Part shown: in pieces, positions 19,685 to 28,777 of the stretch
Numbering within the stretch: position 1 is the stretch's first letter
Layout of the letters: each line of letters opens with the position of its first letter
Assembly: GCA_036258315.1 (NCBI GenBank)
Contig: DATADX010000029.1
Coordinates: 45,690-109,689, forward strand
Reading direction: 5' to 3'
Source of the DNA: DASSYK01 sp036258315
Lineage (GTDB): Bacteria; Actinomycetota; Thermoleophilia; Solirubrobacterales; 70-9
Length of the DNA stretch: 64,000 nucleotides
The notes under the pieces: generated by a model
Seen by the model: the letters and a program-made list of their open reading frames with translations, nothing else
Databases searched by the model: none
What the model was told of the DNA's origin: nothing
Made by a program: the position numbers and the translations under genes

Positions 19685-21067
19685 ATGGCGATCACCTCTC
19701 CCCCGGCCTCCATCTTCAAGGCCTACGACATCCGCGGAATCTACGGCGAGGAGATGGATGGCGAGACCGCCTTCCTGATCGGCCGCGCCTTCGCGCGGGT
19801 GCTCGGCGACCGGCGCGGGAAGTCGACCGACAGCCTCGGGGTCGGGCTGGGGCGCGACATGCGGCTCACCTCGCCGGAGATGGGCGGCCGCTTCGCCGAG
19901 GGCCTGATGGAGGAGGGCTGCCACGTGATGGACGCGGGCGAGATCGCGACCGAGGTCATCTACTACCTGGTCGGCTCGCGGAGCCTAGACGGCGGCGCGA
20001 TGATCACGGCCTCGCACAACCCGAAGCCGTACACCGGCGTCAAGCTGGTCCGCGAGGGAGCCCTCCCCCTCTCCGGCGACGCGGGGATCGGCGACGTTCG
20101 GGACATGGTCGAGAACGGCCTCCCGGAGAAGGGCCCCGGCGGCGGCACGATCGAGGTCGTCGACGTGGTCAGGGAGTTCCAGGAGGGCGCTCTCGCGATG
20201 ATCCGCGGCGGCGCCTCGGTGAAGCCGATGCGGGTCGTCGTCGACGGCGGCAACGGAATGGCTGGGCCGACGGTCGGCCCCCTGCTGCGGCACCTGAAGC
20301 TCGACCTCGTCGAGCTCTACTTCGAGCCCGACGGCAACTTTCCCGACCACGAGCCCAACCCGCTCCTCGAGGAGAACCGGAAGCTGATCACGGAGACGGT
20401 CGTCAACGAGGGCGCCGCCCTCGGGATCGCCTGGGACGGCGACGCCGACCGCTGCTTCTTCATCGACAGCGAGGGCACCTTCGTCGACGGCGACTTCCTC
20501 ACGGCGCTGCTCGCCGAGTCGCTGCTCACCAAGAAGGGAGGCGGCGACATCCTCTACGACGTCCGCGCGAGTCGCGCGGTCCCCGACACCGTCAGGGCGG
20601 CGGGCGGGACCTCGGAGATGAACCGCGTCGGGCACGCCTTCTTCAAGGCGCGGATGCGCGAGACCGGCGCGATCTTCGGCGGCGAGGTCTCCGGCCACTA
20701 CTACTTCCACGACTTCTTCAACGCCGATTCGGGGACTATCCCCGCCCTCCTGGTCCTCGAGCTTCTCTCCGAGAAGGAGACGACGATGGTCGAGTTGATG
20801 AAGGGCTTCCGCTCGAAGTACTTCATCTCGGGCGAGATCAACTCCGAGGTCACCGATCAGGAGGGGAAGATGGAGGAGATCGCGGAGCAGTACTCCGACG
20901 GCGAGATCACCCGCCTGGACGGGCTCTCCCTCGACTATCCCGATTGGCACTTCAACGTGCGGCCGTCGAACACCGAGCCGCTGCTGAGGCTGAACCTCGA
21001 GTCGCTGATCTCCCCCGAGCACATGGCCGAGAAGCGGGACGAGGTCCTCGCCCTGATCCGGGCGTGA
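19685..21067 (+). CDS. manB: Phosphomannomutase/phosphoglucomutase
   Basis: A 460-residue alpha-D-phosphohexomutase that interconverts hexose 1- and 6-phosphates for glycan precursors. It has the phosphoserine loop MITASHNPKPYTGVK near residue 107, the metal loop WDGDADRCFFID near residue 250, the sugar-binding GGEVSGHYYF, and the phosphate loop RPSNTEPLLRLNLES. All four signature loops are intact. Its stop overlaps the start of the next gene (GTGA, 21064-21067). Confidence 0.93.
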   Translation: MAITSPPASIFKAYDIRGIYGEEMDGETAFLIGRAFARVLGDRRGKSTDSLGVGLGRDMRLTSPEMGGRFAEGLMEEGCHVMDAGEIATEVIYYLVGSRSLDGGAMITASHNPKPYTGVKLVREGALPLSGDAGIGDVRDMVENGLPEKGPGGGTIEVVDVVREFQEGALAMIRGGASVKPMRVVVDGGNGMAGPTVGPLLRHLKLDLVELYFEPDGNFPDHEPNPLLEENRKLITETVVNEGAALGIAWDGDADRCFFIDSEGTFVDGDFLTALLAESLLTKKGGGDILYDVRASRAVPDTVRAAGGTSEMNRVGHAFFKARMRETGAIFGGEVSGHYYFHDFFNADSGTIPALLVLELLSEKETTMVELMKGFRSKYFISGEINSEVTDQEGKMEEIAEQYSDGEITRLDGLSLDYPDWHFNVRPSNTEPLLRLNLESLISPEHMAEKRDEVLALIRA

Positions 21068-22134
21068 GCGAGGAGGCCGACGCCGCCACCTGGCAACGCC
21101 TGGTCGCCGCCGGGATCCAGACGCTCCGGATTCCGACGCCGTTCCAGGTCGGTCGCGTCAACTGCTATCTGGTCGAGGACGAGCCGCTGACGCTCGTCGA
21201 CGCCGGACCGAACTCGGGGAAGACCCTGGACGAGCTCGAGCATCAGCTCGGGGCGCTCGGGCACCGGATCGAGGACATCGAGCTGGTGGTGATCACCCAT
21301 CAGCACATCGACCACCTCGGGCTCGTCGACATCGTCGCCAAGCGCTCGGGCGCGGACGTCGCCGCGATCGACCTGCTCGTCGACTACGTGAGGAACTTCG
21401 GCGACGACGCCGAGCGCGACGACGAGGACGCCGCCGCGCTGATGCTGCGCCACGGGATCTCCGTGGAGGTCGTGCGGGCGCTTCGCCAGGTGACGGGCAG
21501 CTTCCGCGCCTGGGGCTCGAAGGCGGAGATCACCCGCCCGCTCGAGGACGGCGGGACGCTGAAGCTGCGCGACCGCGAGCTCGAGGTTCAGCTCCGCCCC
21601 GGGCACAGCCCGTCCGACACCGTCTTCTGGGACGAGCGCCGCGCGATCCTGATCGCCGGCGATCACCTGATCAAGCACATCTCCTCCAACCCTCTCGTGT
21701 CGCGGCCGCTCGACGGCAGCGGCGAGCGGCCGCAGGCCCTCGTCAACTACATCGAGTCGCTGCAGAGGACCCGGTTGCTGCCGACCGAGGTGGTGCTCGC
21801 CGGGCACGGCGAGCCGATCACCGACCACGCGGCGCTGATCGAGGAGCGCCTGCAGCTCCACCAGCGCCGCGCCGAGAAGCTCTATGGGCTGATCGCCGCG
21901 GCGCCGCGCACCGGCCACGAGCTCGCCCAGGCGCTGTGGGGGGACGTCGCGGTCACCCAGGCCTTCCTGACGCTCTCTGAGGTGATCGGGCACGTCGACC
22001 TGCTCGTCAACGCCGGGCACGTGCGCGAGGTCGAGCAGCGCGAGGTGATCCGCTACGAGGCGACTAGCGACCGCGGCAAGGACGAGCTCGGTGACCTGAT
22101 TCCGGGCGGTAACCCGGCGCGAGCGGCGGGTTAG
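21064..22134 (+). CDS. MBL-fold metallo-hydrolase with C-terminal helical domain
   Basis: A 356-residue metallo-beta-lactamase-fold protein. The zinc motif is VVITHQHIDHLGLVDIV. Further ligands are in LRPGHSPSDTVFW, LIAGDHLI and VLAGHGEPI. The C-terminal 90 residues (ERLQLHQRRAEKLYGLIAAA, then VTQAFLTLSEVIGHVDLLVN) look like the winged-helix domain of LACTB2-like hydrolases. I chose the GTG overlapping the manB stop. The substrate is not predictable. Confidence 0.85.
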   Translation: MSEEADAATWQRLVAAGIQTLRIPTPFQVGRVNCYLVEDEPLTLVDAGPNSGKTLDELEHQLGALGHRIEDIELVVITHQHIDHLGLVDIVAKRSGADVAAIDLLVDYVRNFGDDAERDDEDAAALMLRHGISVEVVRALRQVTGSFRAWGSKAEITRPLEDGGTLKLRDRELEVQLRPGHSPSDTVFWDERRAILIAGDHLIKHISSNPLVSRPLDGSGERPQALVNYIESLQRTRLLPTEVVLAGHGEPITDHAALIEERLQLHQRRAEKLYGLIAAAPRTGHELAQALWGDVAVTQAFLTLSEVIGHVDLLVNAGHVREVEQREVIRYEATSDRGKDELGDLIPGGNPARAAG

Positions 22135-22142
22135 ACGAAATC

Positions 22143-23153
22143 GTGTCGCCGACGATCGCCCCTGCCCGCGTCCCATCCCCCGCGGCGCCCGCCCAGCCGC
22201 TCGCGCCCGACGCGGCCAGGAAGCGGATGCTGATCATCGTCAACCCCTATGCGACGACCGTGTCGGACCGGCTCAAGAACCTCGTGGTCTACGCCCTTCA
22301 GGCGCGCTACGACGTCGAGGCCGTCGACACCGAAGCCTCCGAGCACGCGATCGAGATCGGGCGCGAGGCTCGGGACGGCGCCTACGACATCGTCGTCGCG
22401 TTCGGCGGAGACGGGACCCTCAACGAGGTCGCGAACGGCCTCGCCGGGACGGACGTCCCGGTTTCGGTCCTACCCGGCGGTTCCACCAACGTCGTCGCTC
22501 GCACGCTTGGGATCCCGAACGACGTCGTCGACGCGACCGAGCACCTGATCGGGATCGCCGACGACTTTCGTCCCCGCAGGATCGATCTCGGGCGAATCGA
22601 CGGGCGGCGCTTCGTGTTCGCCTGCGGGATGGGCCTGGACGCCGCCGTCGTTCGCCGCGTGGATGCCCACCCGAAGCTGAAGGCGCGCGCCGGTCCCTGG
22701 TACTTCACGTGGGCGGCGATCTCGGCGTTCTACCGCCAGTACCTGCGCGACCCGGTTCGGATGTCGGTCGAGCTCGAGGGGACCCGCTATGAGGGGATCA
22801 CGACGGTGCTTCAGAACTCGGACCCGTACAGCTACTTCGGCGACCGCCCGATCCGGATCTGCGACGGGGCCGCTCTGGACAACGGCACGCTCTCGCTCGC
22901 GGTCCTCCGTCGCGCCGCCCAGCGCGACATGCCGACGGTCGCCGCCCGGGTGTTCAGCGAGCAGCACGGCCCCTCGCATCACCGCCAGATCGATCACGCC
23001 GAGGGCGTCACCGACGCGCTCGTCGGCTCGGTCTCGGACGACCGCGACGGGGTCCGGCGACGCTTCCCGGTCCAGGTCGACGGCGACTACATCGGCGACT
23101 TCGCCGAGCTCAGGGTCGGGGTCGACCCCGGCGCGCTGACCGTGGTCGCTTAG
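22143..23153 (+). CDS. Diacylglycerol/lipid kinase family protein
   Basis: A 336-residue DAGK-catalytic-domain protein. LIIVNPYATTVSDRL, the ATP loop VVAFGGDGTLNEVANGL and VLPGGSTNVVARTLG are typical of bacterial soluble lipid kinases (DgkB/YegS/BmrU group). The C-terminal beta-sandwich ends FPVQVDGDYIGDFAEL. The GTG start lies 8 nt after the preceding MBL gene. The lipid substrate is unknown. Confidence 0.9.
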   Translation: MSPTIAPARVPSPAAPAQPLAPDAARKRMLIIVNPYATTVSDRLKNLVVYALQARYDVEAVDTEASEHAIEIGREARDGAYDIVVAFGGDGTLNEVANGLAGTDVPVSVLPGGSTNVVARTLGIPNDVVDATEHLIGIADDFRPRRIDLGRIDGRRFVFACGMGLDAAVVRRVDAHPKLKARAGPWYFTWAAISAFYRQYLRDPVRMSVELEGTRYEGITTVLQNSDPYSYFGDRPIRICDGAALDNGTLSLAVLRRAAQRDMPTVAARVFSEQHGPSHHRQIDHAEGVTDALVGSVSDDRDGVRRRFPVQVDGDYIGDFAELRVGVDPGALTVVA

Positions 23154-23167
23154 CCAAGGCCGGCCGG

Positions 23168-23605
23168 ATGGCGGGCCCCGGCAGCTGCGCATTCTGCGCG
23201 ATCGCGAACGGCGAGACGGCTGCCGAGGTCGTGCTCGAGGACGAGTTGACACTCGCCTTCCTCGACAACCGCCCCCTCTTCCACGGCCACAGCCTGCTGA
23301 TCCCGCGCGCCCACCACGAGACCCTCGCGGAGCTGCCCGACGAGCTGGTCGGGCCGCTGTTCGCGAACGCACGCCTCCTCTCGCGCGCGATCCCCGAGGC
23401 GATGGGGAAGCCGGGCTCGCTCGTCGCGCTCAACAACGTCGTCAGCCAGAGCGTCCCGCACCTGCACGTCCACGTCGTCCCCCGGGTGAAGAAAGACGGT
23501 CTGCGCGGCTTCTTCTGGCCGCGGACGAAGTACGAGAGCGACGAGCGGATGTCGGACGTCGCGGCGCAGGTGCGCCAGGCCGTCGCGGCTAGTCGGTCGG
23601 CGTGA
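23168..23605 (+). CDS. HIT-family hydrolase
   Basis: A 145-residue histidine-triad nucleotide-binding protein. CAFCAIANGETAAEVV carries the N-terminal zinc-type cysteines. FHGHSLLIPRAHHETLAEL and the triad SVPHLHVHVVPRVKKDG follow. It likely hydrolyses nucleoside phosphoramidates or dinucleotides. It ends over the 3' end of the convergent relA/spoT gene (16-nt overlap). Confidence 0.9.
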   Translation: MAGPGSCAFCAIANGETAAEVVLEDELTLAFLDNRPLFHGHSLLIPRAHHETLAELPDELVGPLFANARLLSRAIPEAMGKPGSLVALNNVVSQSVPHLHVHVVPRVKKDGLRGFFWPRTKYESDERMSDVAAQVRQAVAASRSA

Positions 23606-25886
23606 CGCGGTAGGCGTCGAAGACCGACTCGACGTTGCGGAGCCGCGAGACGCACTGCTTGAGCTGCTCGGTGTCGCCGACCTCGACGACGAACCGGTTC
23701 TTGACCATCGGGTGCTTGGTCGCGCACTTGGCCTCGAGGATGTTGATGCCGGCCTCGGCGAAGGTGCGCGAGAGGTCCTCGAGCAGGCGGGTGCGGTCCC
23801 ACGCGTCGACCTGGAGCTCGACCCGGTAGGAGCTCTCGTTGTCCCCGTCCCAGTGGACGTCGGTGATCCGCTCCGGGGCCTTCCTGAGCGCCTTCAGGTT
23901 GCGGCAGTCCTCGCGGTGCACCGTGATCCCGCGCCCGAGCGAGACGTAGCCGACGATGTCGTCGCCCGGAACCGGGCGGCAGCACTTGGCGAGGCGGACG
24001 GCGACGTCGTCGACGCCCTTCACCTTGATCCCAAAGCTGGTCGCCTCCTTCGTGCGGCGTGCGGCGTCGGCGCCCTTGATCAGGCCCTCGGTGGGCTCCT
24101 CCTCGACGGCCTCGCCCCGCTTCAGCCGCTGCATCAGCTTGTTGGCGACGACCTTGGTCGAGATCTTCGACTGGCCGAGGGCGATGTAGAAGTCGTCGGC
24201 CTTGCGGAAGCCCATCTCCCGCATCACGTCGGCGAGCAGGGGCGAGCCCGACACCTTGTGCTGAGGCAGGCCGCGCTTCTTGAGCGCCCCCATCAGCGCT
24301 TCGCGCCCGCGGCGCTCGGCGTCGTCGCGTCCTTCGCGCTGGAACCAGGCGCGGATCTTGTTGCGGGCGCGCGAGGTGCGGACGAGCTTCAGCCAGTCGC
24401 GCGAGGGTCCGCGGCCCTGCTTCGCGGTAAGCACCTCGACGATGTCGCCGCTGCGCAGCTGGTAGTGGAGCGGGACGATCTTGCCGTTCACCTTCGCTCC
24501 GACGCAGCGGTGGCCGACGTCGGTATGGACCGAGTAGGCGAAGTCGAGCGGCGTCGAGCCCGCCGACAGGTTCTTCACCTCGCCCTTCGGCGTGAACACG
24601 AACACCTCGTCCTCGAACAGGTCGACCTTCAGCGCCTGCAGGAACTCGGCCGGGTCGGCCTCCTTCTCCTGTTCGAGCAGCTGGCGCAGCCAGGTCATCT
24701 TCTCCCTGCCGGGCGCGCCGTCGCCGGGGCCCTCCTTGTAGAGGACGTGGGCCGCGATCCCGTACTCGGCGAGGTCGTGCATCTCCGGGGTCCGGATCTG
24801 GATCTCCAGGGGCCGGCCCTCGGGCCCGATCACCGTCGTGTGCAGGGCCTGGTACATGTTCGCCTTCGGCATCGCGATGAAGTCCTTGAAGCGACCGGGA
24901 AGCGGCTTCCAGAGCGAGTGGATGATCCCGATCGCCCCATAGCAGTCCTTCACCGAGCCGACCAGCACCCGCATCGCCGTCAGGTCGAAGATCTCGTTGA
25001 ACTCCCGCCCCTTGCGAGTCATCTTCGTGTAGATCGAGTAGAAGTGCTTGGCCCGGCCCGAGATCTCGGCCTCGATCTCGACCACCTTCAGCTCTTTGGA
25101 CAGGAACTTGCCGGCGTCGGTGACGTAGCGCTCCCGCTCGGTGCGCTGCTGGGCGACGAGCTCCTTGATCTCGTCGTACTTGCGCGGGTGCAGGGTCGAG
25201 AAGGCGAGGTCCTCGAGCTCCCATTTGATCGCGTGGATCCCGAGCCGGTGTGCGAGCGGGGCGAAGATCTCGAGGGTCTCGCGGGCCTTCTCGTGCTGCT
25301 TCTGCTTCGGCAGCGCCTCGAGCGTGCGCATGTTGTGGAGACGGTCGGCCAGCTTGATCAGGATCACCCTGACGTCGGTGGCCATCGCGACCATCATCTT
25401 CCGGTAGTTCTCCGCCTGGCGCTCGTCGCGGCTCTTGAACGTGATCCCGGTCAGCTTGGTGACGCCGTCGACCAGCGACGCGATCTCGTCGCCGAAGCGC
25501 TCGCGGACCTGCTCGATGCTGGCGCTCGTGTCCTCGACGGTGTCGTGGAGCAGGGCCGCGCAGAGCGTCGCGGTGTCGAGGCGGAGGCCCGCGCAGATCC
25601 GAGCGACGCCGAGCGGGTGCGTGATGAAGTCCTCGCCGGACTTGCGCTCCTGCCCCGCGTGGCTCTCGCACGAGAACGCGAAGGCGCGCTCGATCTCCTC
25701 GCGGTCGCCGGACTCCGCCGGAGCGGCAGCGTGCTCCTGCACAACCGCGAACAGGTCGCCGAGCAGCGCGCGCTGGTCGGCGGACAGCTCCGCGGTGATC
25801 GCGTCGGCCTTCGGTGTCTTGGCGGCGCCGTTGGACGGCGCCTCTCCGACCTTCAGCCGCTCGGTGTCGCTCTTGCTCGCAGGTAT
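23589..25886 (-). CDS. rel: Bifunctional (p)ppGpp synthetase/hydrolase
   Basis: A long RelA/SpoT homologue of about 765 residues. The HD hydrolase domain is intact (ALLHDTVEDT, KLADRLHNMRT). The synthetase has GRAKHFYSIYTKM, EIFDLTAMRVLV, PGRFKDFIAMPKANMYQALH, where RFKD is the motif of bifunctional enzymes. TGS (VFVFTPKGEVKNL), a zinc-finger region (AKCCRPVPGDDIVGYV) and a C-terminal ACT domain follow. It has no ATG, GTG or TTG at a sensible N-terminus. I placed the start at an ATA (25884-25886) preceded 7 nt upstream by AGGAGG. A CTG at 25856 overlapping the recJ stop is the alternative. Confidence 0.9.
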   Translation of the reverse strand: MPASKSDTERLKVGEAPSNGAAKTPKADAITAELSADQRALLGDLFAVVQEHAAAPAESGDREEIERAFAFSCESHAGQERKSGEDFITHPLGVARICAGLRLDTATLCAALLHDTVEDTSASIEQVRERFGDEIASLVDGVTKLTGITFKSRDERQAENYRKMMVAMATDVRVILIKLADRLHNMRTLEALPKQKQHEKARETLEIFAPLAHRLGIHAIKWELEDLAFSTLHPRKYDEIKELVAQQRTERERYVTDAGKFLSKELKVVEIEAEISGRAKHFYSIYTKMTRKGREFNEIFDLTAMRVLVGSVKDCYGAIGIIHSLWKPLPGRFKDFIAMPKANMYQALHTTVIGPEGRPLEIQIRTPEMHDLAEYGIAAHVLYKEGPGDGAPGREKMTWLRQLLEQEKEADPAEFLQALKVDLFEDEVFVFTPKGEVKNLSAGSTPLDFAYSVHTDVGHRCVGAKVNGKIVPLHYQLRSGDIVEVLTAKQGRGPSRDWLKLVRTSRARNKIRAWFQREGRDDAERRGREALMGALKKRGLPQHKVSGSPLLADVMREMGFRKADDFYIALGQSKISTKVVANKLMQRLKRGEAVEEEPTEGLIKGADAARRTKEATSFGIKVKGVDDVAVRLAKCCRPVPGDDIVGYVSLGRGITVHREDCRNLKALRKAPERITDVHWDGDNESSYRVELQVDAWDRTRLLEDLSRTFAEAGINILEAKCATKHPMVKNRFVVEVGDTEQLKQCVSRLRNVESVFDAYRVTPTD

Positions 25887-28459
25887 CGGATTGCCTCCTG
25901 ATGCCGGGCGACGCAGGCGCCATAGGCGCGCGACCGCTCCAACTCGGTGTCCTCCGAGGATAAGACCCTGAGCACCGGAGCGGCGCGATCGGGGCGCCAT
26001 TCGCACAGGCGGAGCTCGGCGAGAGCGGCGATGCACCGGGCGGCGACCTCGGGGGTGCGGGCATGCTCCCCCGGTCCGGCGAGGATCGCGCGTAGCCGCC
26101 CGCCCTCCGCCTCGCCCCCCGCTTTCGCGAGCAGCCGCCAGACCTGGGTGATCGCGCCGCGCGGCTGCCACTCGAAGCCGAGGCAGCGCTCGGCCAGCTC
26201 GACCTCGCTCGGACCCCAGGCCAGGTGCACATATCCGGCGCCCGACCGCGCCAGTCGCTCGATGGATTCGAACGGGGGCGGGTCGACCATCACGACGTGG
26301 CGAAAGCGGGTTGCCGCGGTCGCCCGGCGGGCCAGCGCGCCCCAGTCCGCAAGCACGAGCCCCGGCGCGGCGGGCGAGCGGTCGTCGACGGCCCCGAGGG
26401 CGTCGAGGCCCGGCTCGCCGCAGCGCGCGCAGGCGATCAGCGGCGCCACGGCGCCGAACCGGCGCGGGTCGGCCGCCGACGCGGCAAGCGCGCGGCGACG
26501 CGATGCGTCGGCGCAGAGCGCCAGGACCGACTCGCCGCTCGAGACCAGCTCGACCAGCGCAGCGATCGCGGCGCCGCGGCGACGGTCGACCGGCTCGCGC
26601 GAGGGCACGTCCGCGGGGCGGCGCCCGAGCGCCACGGGCCAGCCCTCGTCGGCGCGGGCGAGCTCGGCCTCGAGGCGGGCCCACCACTCCTCGTCCGAGC
26701 AGGGGCAGCTGGCGGCCGCGCAGGCGGACTCGGCCTCCTCGCCCGCCTCGGCCGCGATCGGGTAGACCTCACGCAGCACCACCCGGGGCTGGACCGCGCC
26801 GTTCCAGCGGTCGACCTCGAGCCGGACCGAGAGGTCGAGCGGCTCACCCTCGCGTCGGGAGAGTTCGCCGTTCATGCCGAAGGCGACGCCCGCGGCCCGG
26901 CCGCTGCCGCTCTCGAGGTCGAAGCGCGAATGCTTGCCCGCCTCGCCGAGCGGCCTGATCGTGCGCAGGCGCCCGGACGGGACGACCAGGCGGGGGTCAG
27001 GGTTGCCCTGCCCGAACGGACCGAGCCGCTCGAGCTGCTCCGCCAGCTCCATCCCGATCCCCTCGCGCCCCACCCCGACCAGCGCGTCGACGTTCTCGGT
27101 CCGGACCAGTTGCTCGGCCGGGATCCGCTCGCGGGCGACGGCGACGAACGCCTCGCGGAAGGACTCGATGCGATCGCGCTCGAGCTCCAGCCCGGCGGCG
27201 GCCCGGTGGCCGCCGTGCCGAACCAGGTGCGCGGCGCATTCGTCGAGCGCCGCGATCAGATCGAAGCCGGGGATGCTCCGCGCGGACCCCCGCGCCCTGT
27301 CACCCTCGGCCGAGAGCAGGACCACCGGCCGCCAATGCCGTTCGGCGAGCCGCGAGGCCGAGATCCCGACCACCCCTGGGTGCCAGCCCTCCCCGACGAT
27401 CACGAGCGCGGGCGCGTCCGCGAGCTCGGCCGGGAGCTCGCGGCGCGCGGCCTCGGCGGCGTCGGCCACCTCGCGCTCGGTCGCGCGCCGCTCGGCGTTG
27501 GCGCGCTCGAGCTCCGCCGCGATCGCGGACGCGCGGGCCGCATCGTCCCCCAGCATCAGCTCGACGCCGGCGTCGGCGCGGTAGAGGCGCCCGGCGGCGT
27601 TGATCCGGGGGGCGAGCCGGAAGCCGAGCCCCCCCTCGTCGACGCTCTCGGGGTCGACCTGGGCGGCCGCCATCAGCGCCCGCAGCCCGGGCCGAGGCGA
27701 GGAGCGGATCAGCGCCAGTCCCTGGCGGACCAGCCTGCGGTTCTCGCCGATCAACGGGACCAGGTCGGCGACCGTCGCCAGGGCGACGAGGTCGAGCTCG
27801 TCGCGGGCGCCGTCGAGCTCGCCGGCGCCGGCGCGGCGGAGCGCCACCGAGAGCTTGTGCGCGACCCCGGCGGCGCACAGCCCCGAGAACGGGTAGCCCG
27901 ACACGACCGGATGCAGGATCGGGCAGCCGGGCAGCGCTTCGGGAGGCTCGTGGTGGTCGGTGACGATCACCTCGATCCCCGCCTCTCGCGCCGCGGCCAC
28001 CTCCGCTACAGCGGTGATTCCGCAGTCGACCGTGATCACCAGCTCGGTGCGGCGGCGGCTCAGCTCCTCGACCGAGGCCATCGACAGCCCGTAGCCCTCC
28101 CCGAGCCGGTCCGGGATCAGCCAGTCGCACTCGGCCCCCAGCCGCCGCAGCGTCGCCACCAGGATCGCGGTGGAGGTCACGCCGTCGACGTCGTAGTCGC
28201 CGTGGACGGTCACGCGGGCCCCCCGGCGCGCGTGCGAGAGGATCAGCTCGCAGACCCGCTCCATCCCGTCGAACTGCATCGGATCGTGGTCGTCGCGCGC
28301 CTCGAGGAAGGCGCGGGCCTCCTCCACCGTCCGGTATCCCCGGCGCACGAGCGTGACGGCGATCGGCTCCGCGAGCTCCAGCGCCGACGCGATCCGGCGC
28401 ACCGCCGCATAGTCGTAGGGATCGGCGCGAAAGACGCTGGCAGGGGCTGTCGAGGCCAC
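25853..28459 (-). CDS. recJ: Single-stranded-DNA-specific exonuclease RecJ
   Basis: An 868-residue DHH-family 5'-3' exonuclease. Motifs are VTVHGDYDVDGVTSTAILVA, LVITVDCGITAV, VIVTDHHEPPEALP, HPVVSGYPFSGLCAAGVAHK and VGEGWHPGVVGISASRL. The OB-type domain has QLERLGPFGQGNPDPRLVV. After about residue 570 a C-terminal extension of roughly 300 residues has several cysteines (CAAASCPCSDEEW and CARCGEPG) and no recognised function. GTG start. The 3' end overlaps the rel N-terminus, so the two are probably co-expressed. Confidence 0.92.
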   Translation of the reverse strand: MASTAPASVFRADPYDYAAVRRIASALELAEPIAVTLVRRGYRTVEEARAFLEARDDHDPMQFDGMERVCELILSHARRGARVTVHGDYDVDGVTSTAILVATLRRLGAECDWLIPDRLGEGYGLSMASVEELSRRRTELVITVDCGITAVAEVAAAREAGIEVIVTDHHEPPEALPGCPILHPVVSGYPFSGLCAAGVAHKLSVALRRAGAGELDGARDELDLVALATVADLVPLIGENRRLVRQGLALIRSSPRPGLRALMAAAQVDPESVDEGGLGFRLAPRINAAGRLYRADAGVELMLGDDAARASAIAAELERANAERRATEREVADAAEAARRELPAELADAPALVIVGEGWHPGVVGISASRLAERHWRPVVLLSAEGDRARGSARSIPGFDLIAALDECAAHLVRHGGHRAAAGLELERDRIESFREAFVAVARERIPAEQLVRTENVDALVGVGREGIGMELAEQLERLGPFGQGNPDPRLVVPSGRLRTIRPLGEAGKHSRFDLESGSGRAAGVAFGMNGELSRREGEPLDLSVRLEVDRWNGAVQPRVVLREVYPIAAEAGEEAESACAAASCPCSDEEWWARLEAELARADEGWPVALGRRPADVPSREPVDRRRGAAIAALVELVSSGESVLALCADASRRRALAASAADPRRFGAVAPLIACARCGEPGLDALGAVDDRSPAAPGLVLADWGALARRATAATRFRHVVMVDPPPFESIERLARSGAGYVHLAWGPSEVELAERCLGFEWQPRGAITQVWRLLAKAGGEAEGGRLRAILAGPGEHARTPEVAARCIAALAELRLCEWRPDRAAPVLRVLSSEDTELERSRAYGACVARHQEAIRYLRARATPSG

Positions 28460-28510
28460 CGCGCCAAGTTAGGTTCGGCCCCCGACGGAACCGGCGCGCC
28501 CCCTCCCTGC

Positions 28511-28777
28511 CTAGGCCTCGCGCTCCTCCTCGCGCAGCCCGAGGTAGTAGGCGATCGCGAGCGCGATCAGCGCGCCGGGGACGGCGTAAAGGGCCGTCGC
28601 GAGGTCGGTGTCGCTGATGCTCCTTCCAGACGCGATCTGGGCGCCTGCGCCGGTAACCATCGCCCCACTCGCGGCGGCGACGAAGGCGCCGACGATGCCT
28701 CCGAGGAAGCGGTCGGGCGCGAACACGGTGAAGTGCCAGAGGGCGACGCCCATCGTGAACCAGACGAGCGCGGCCAC
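28511..28777 (-). CDS. Small membrane protein coupled to secDF
   Basis: An 88-residue hydrophobic protein with about three membrane segments: AALVWFTMGVALWHFTVF, GGIVGAFVAAASGAMVTGAG and ALYAVPGALIALAIAYYLGL. It ends in an acidic REEEREA tail. The GTG start shares one base with the secDF stop (TAGTG at 28775-28779). The glycine-rich middle recalls YeaQ/YmgE-like small membrane proteins, but I do not recognise the family firmly. Confidence 0.75.
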   Translation of the reverse strand: MAALVWFTMGVALWHFTVFAPDRFLGGIVGAFVAAASGAMVTGAGAQIASGRSISDTDLATALYAVPGALIALAIAYYLGLREEEREA

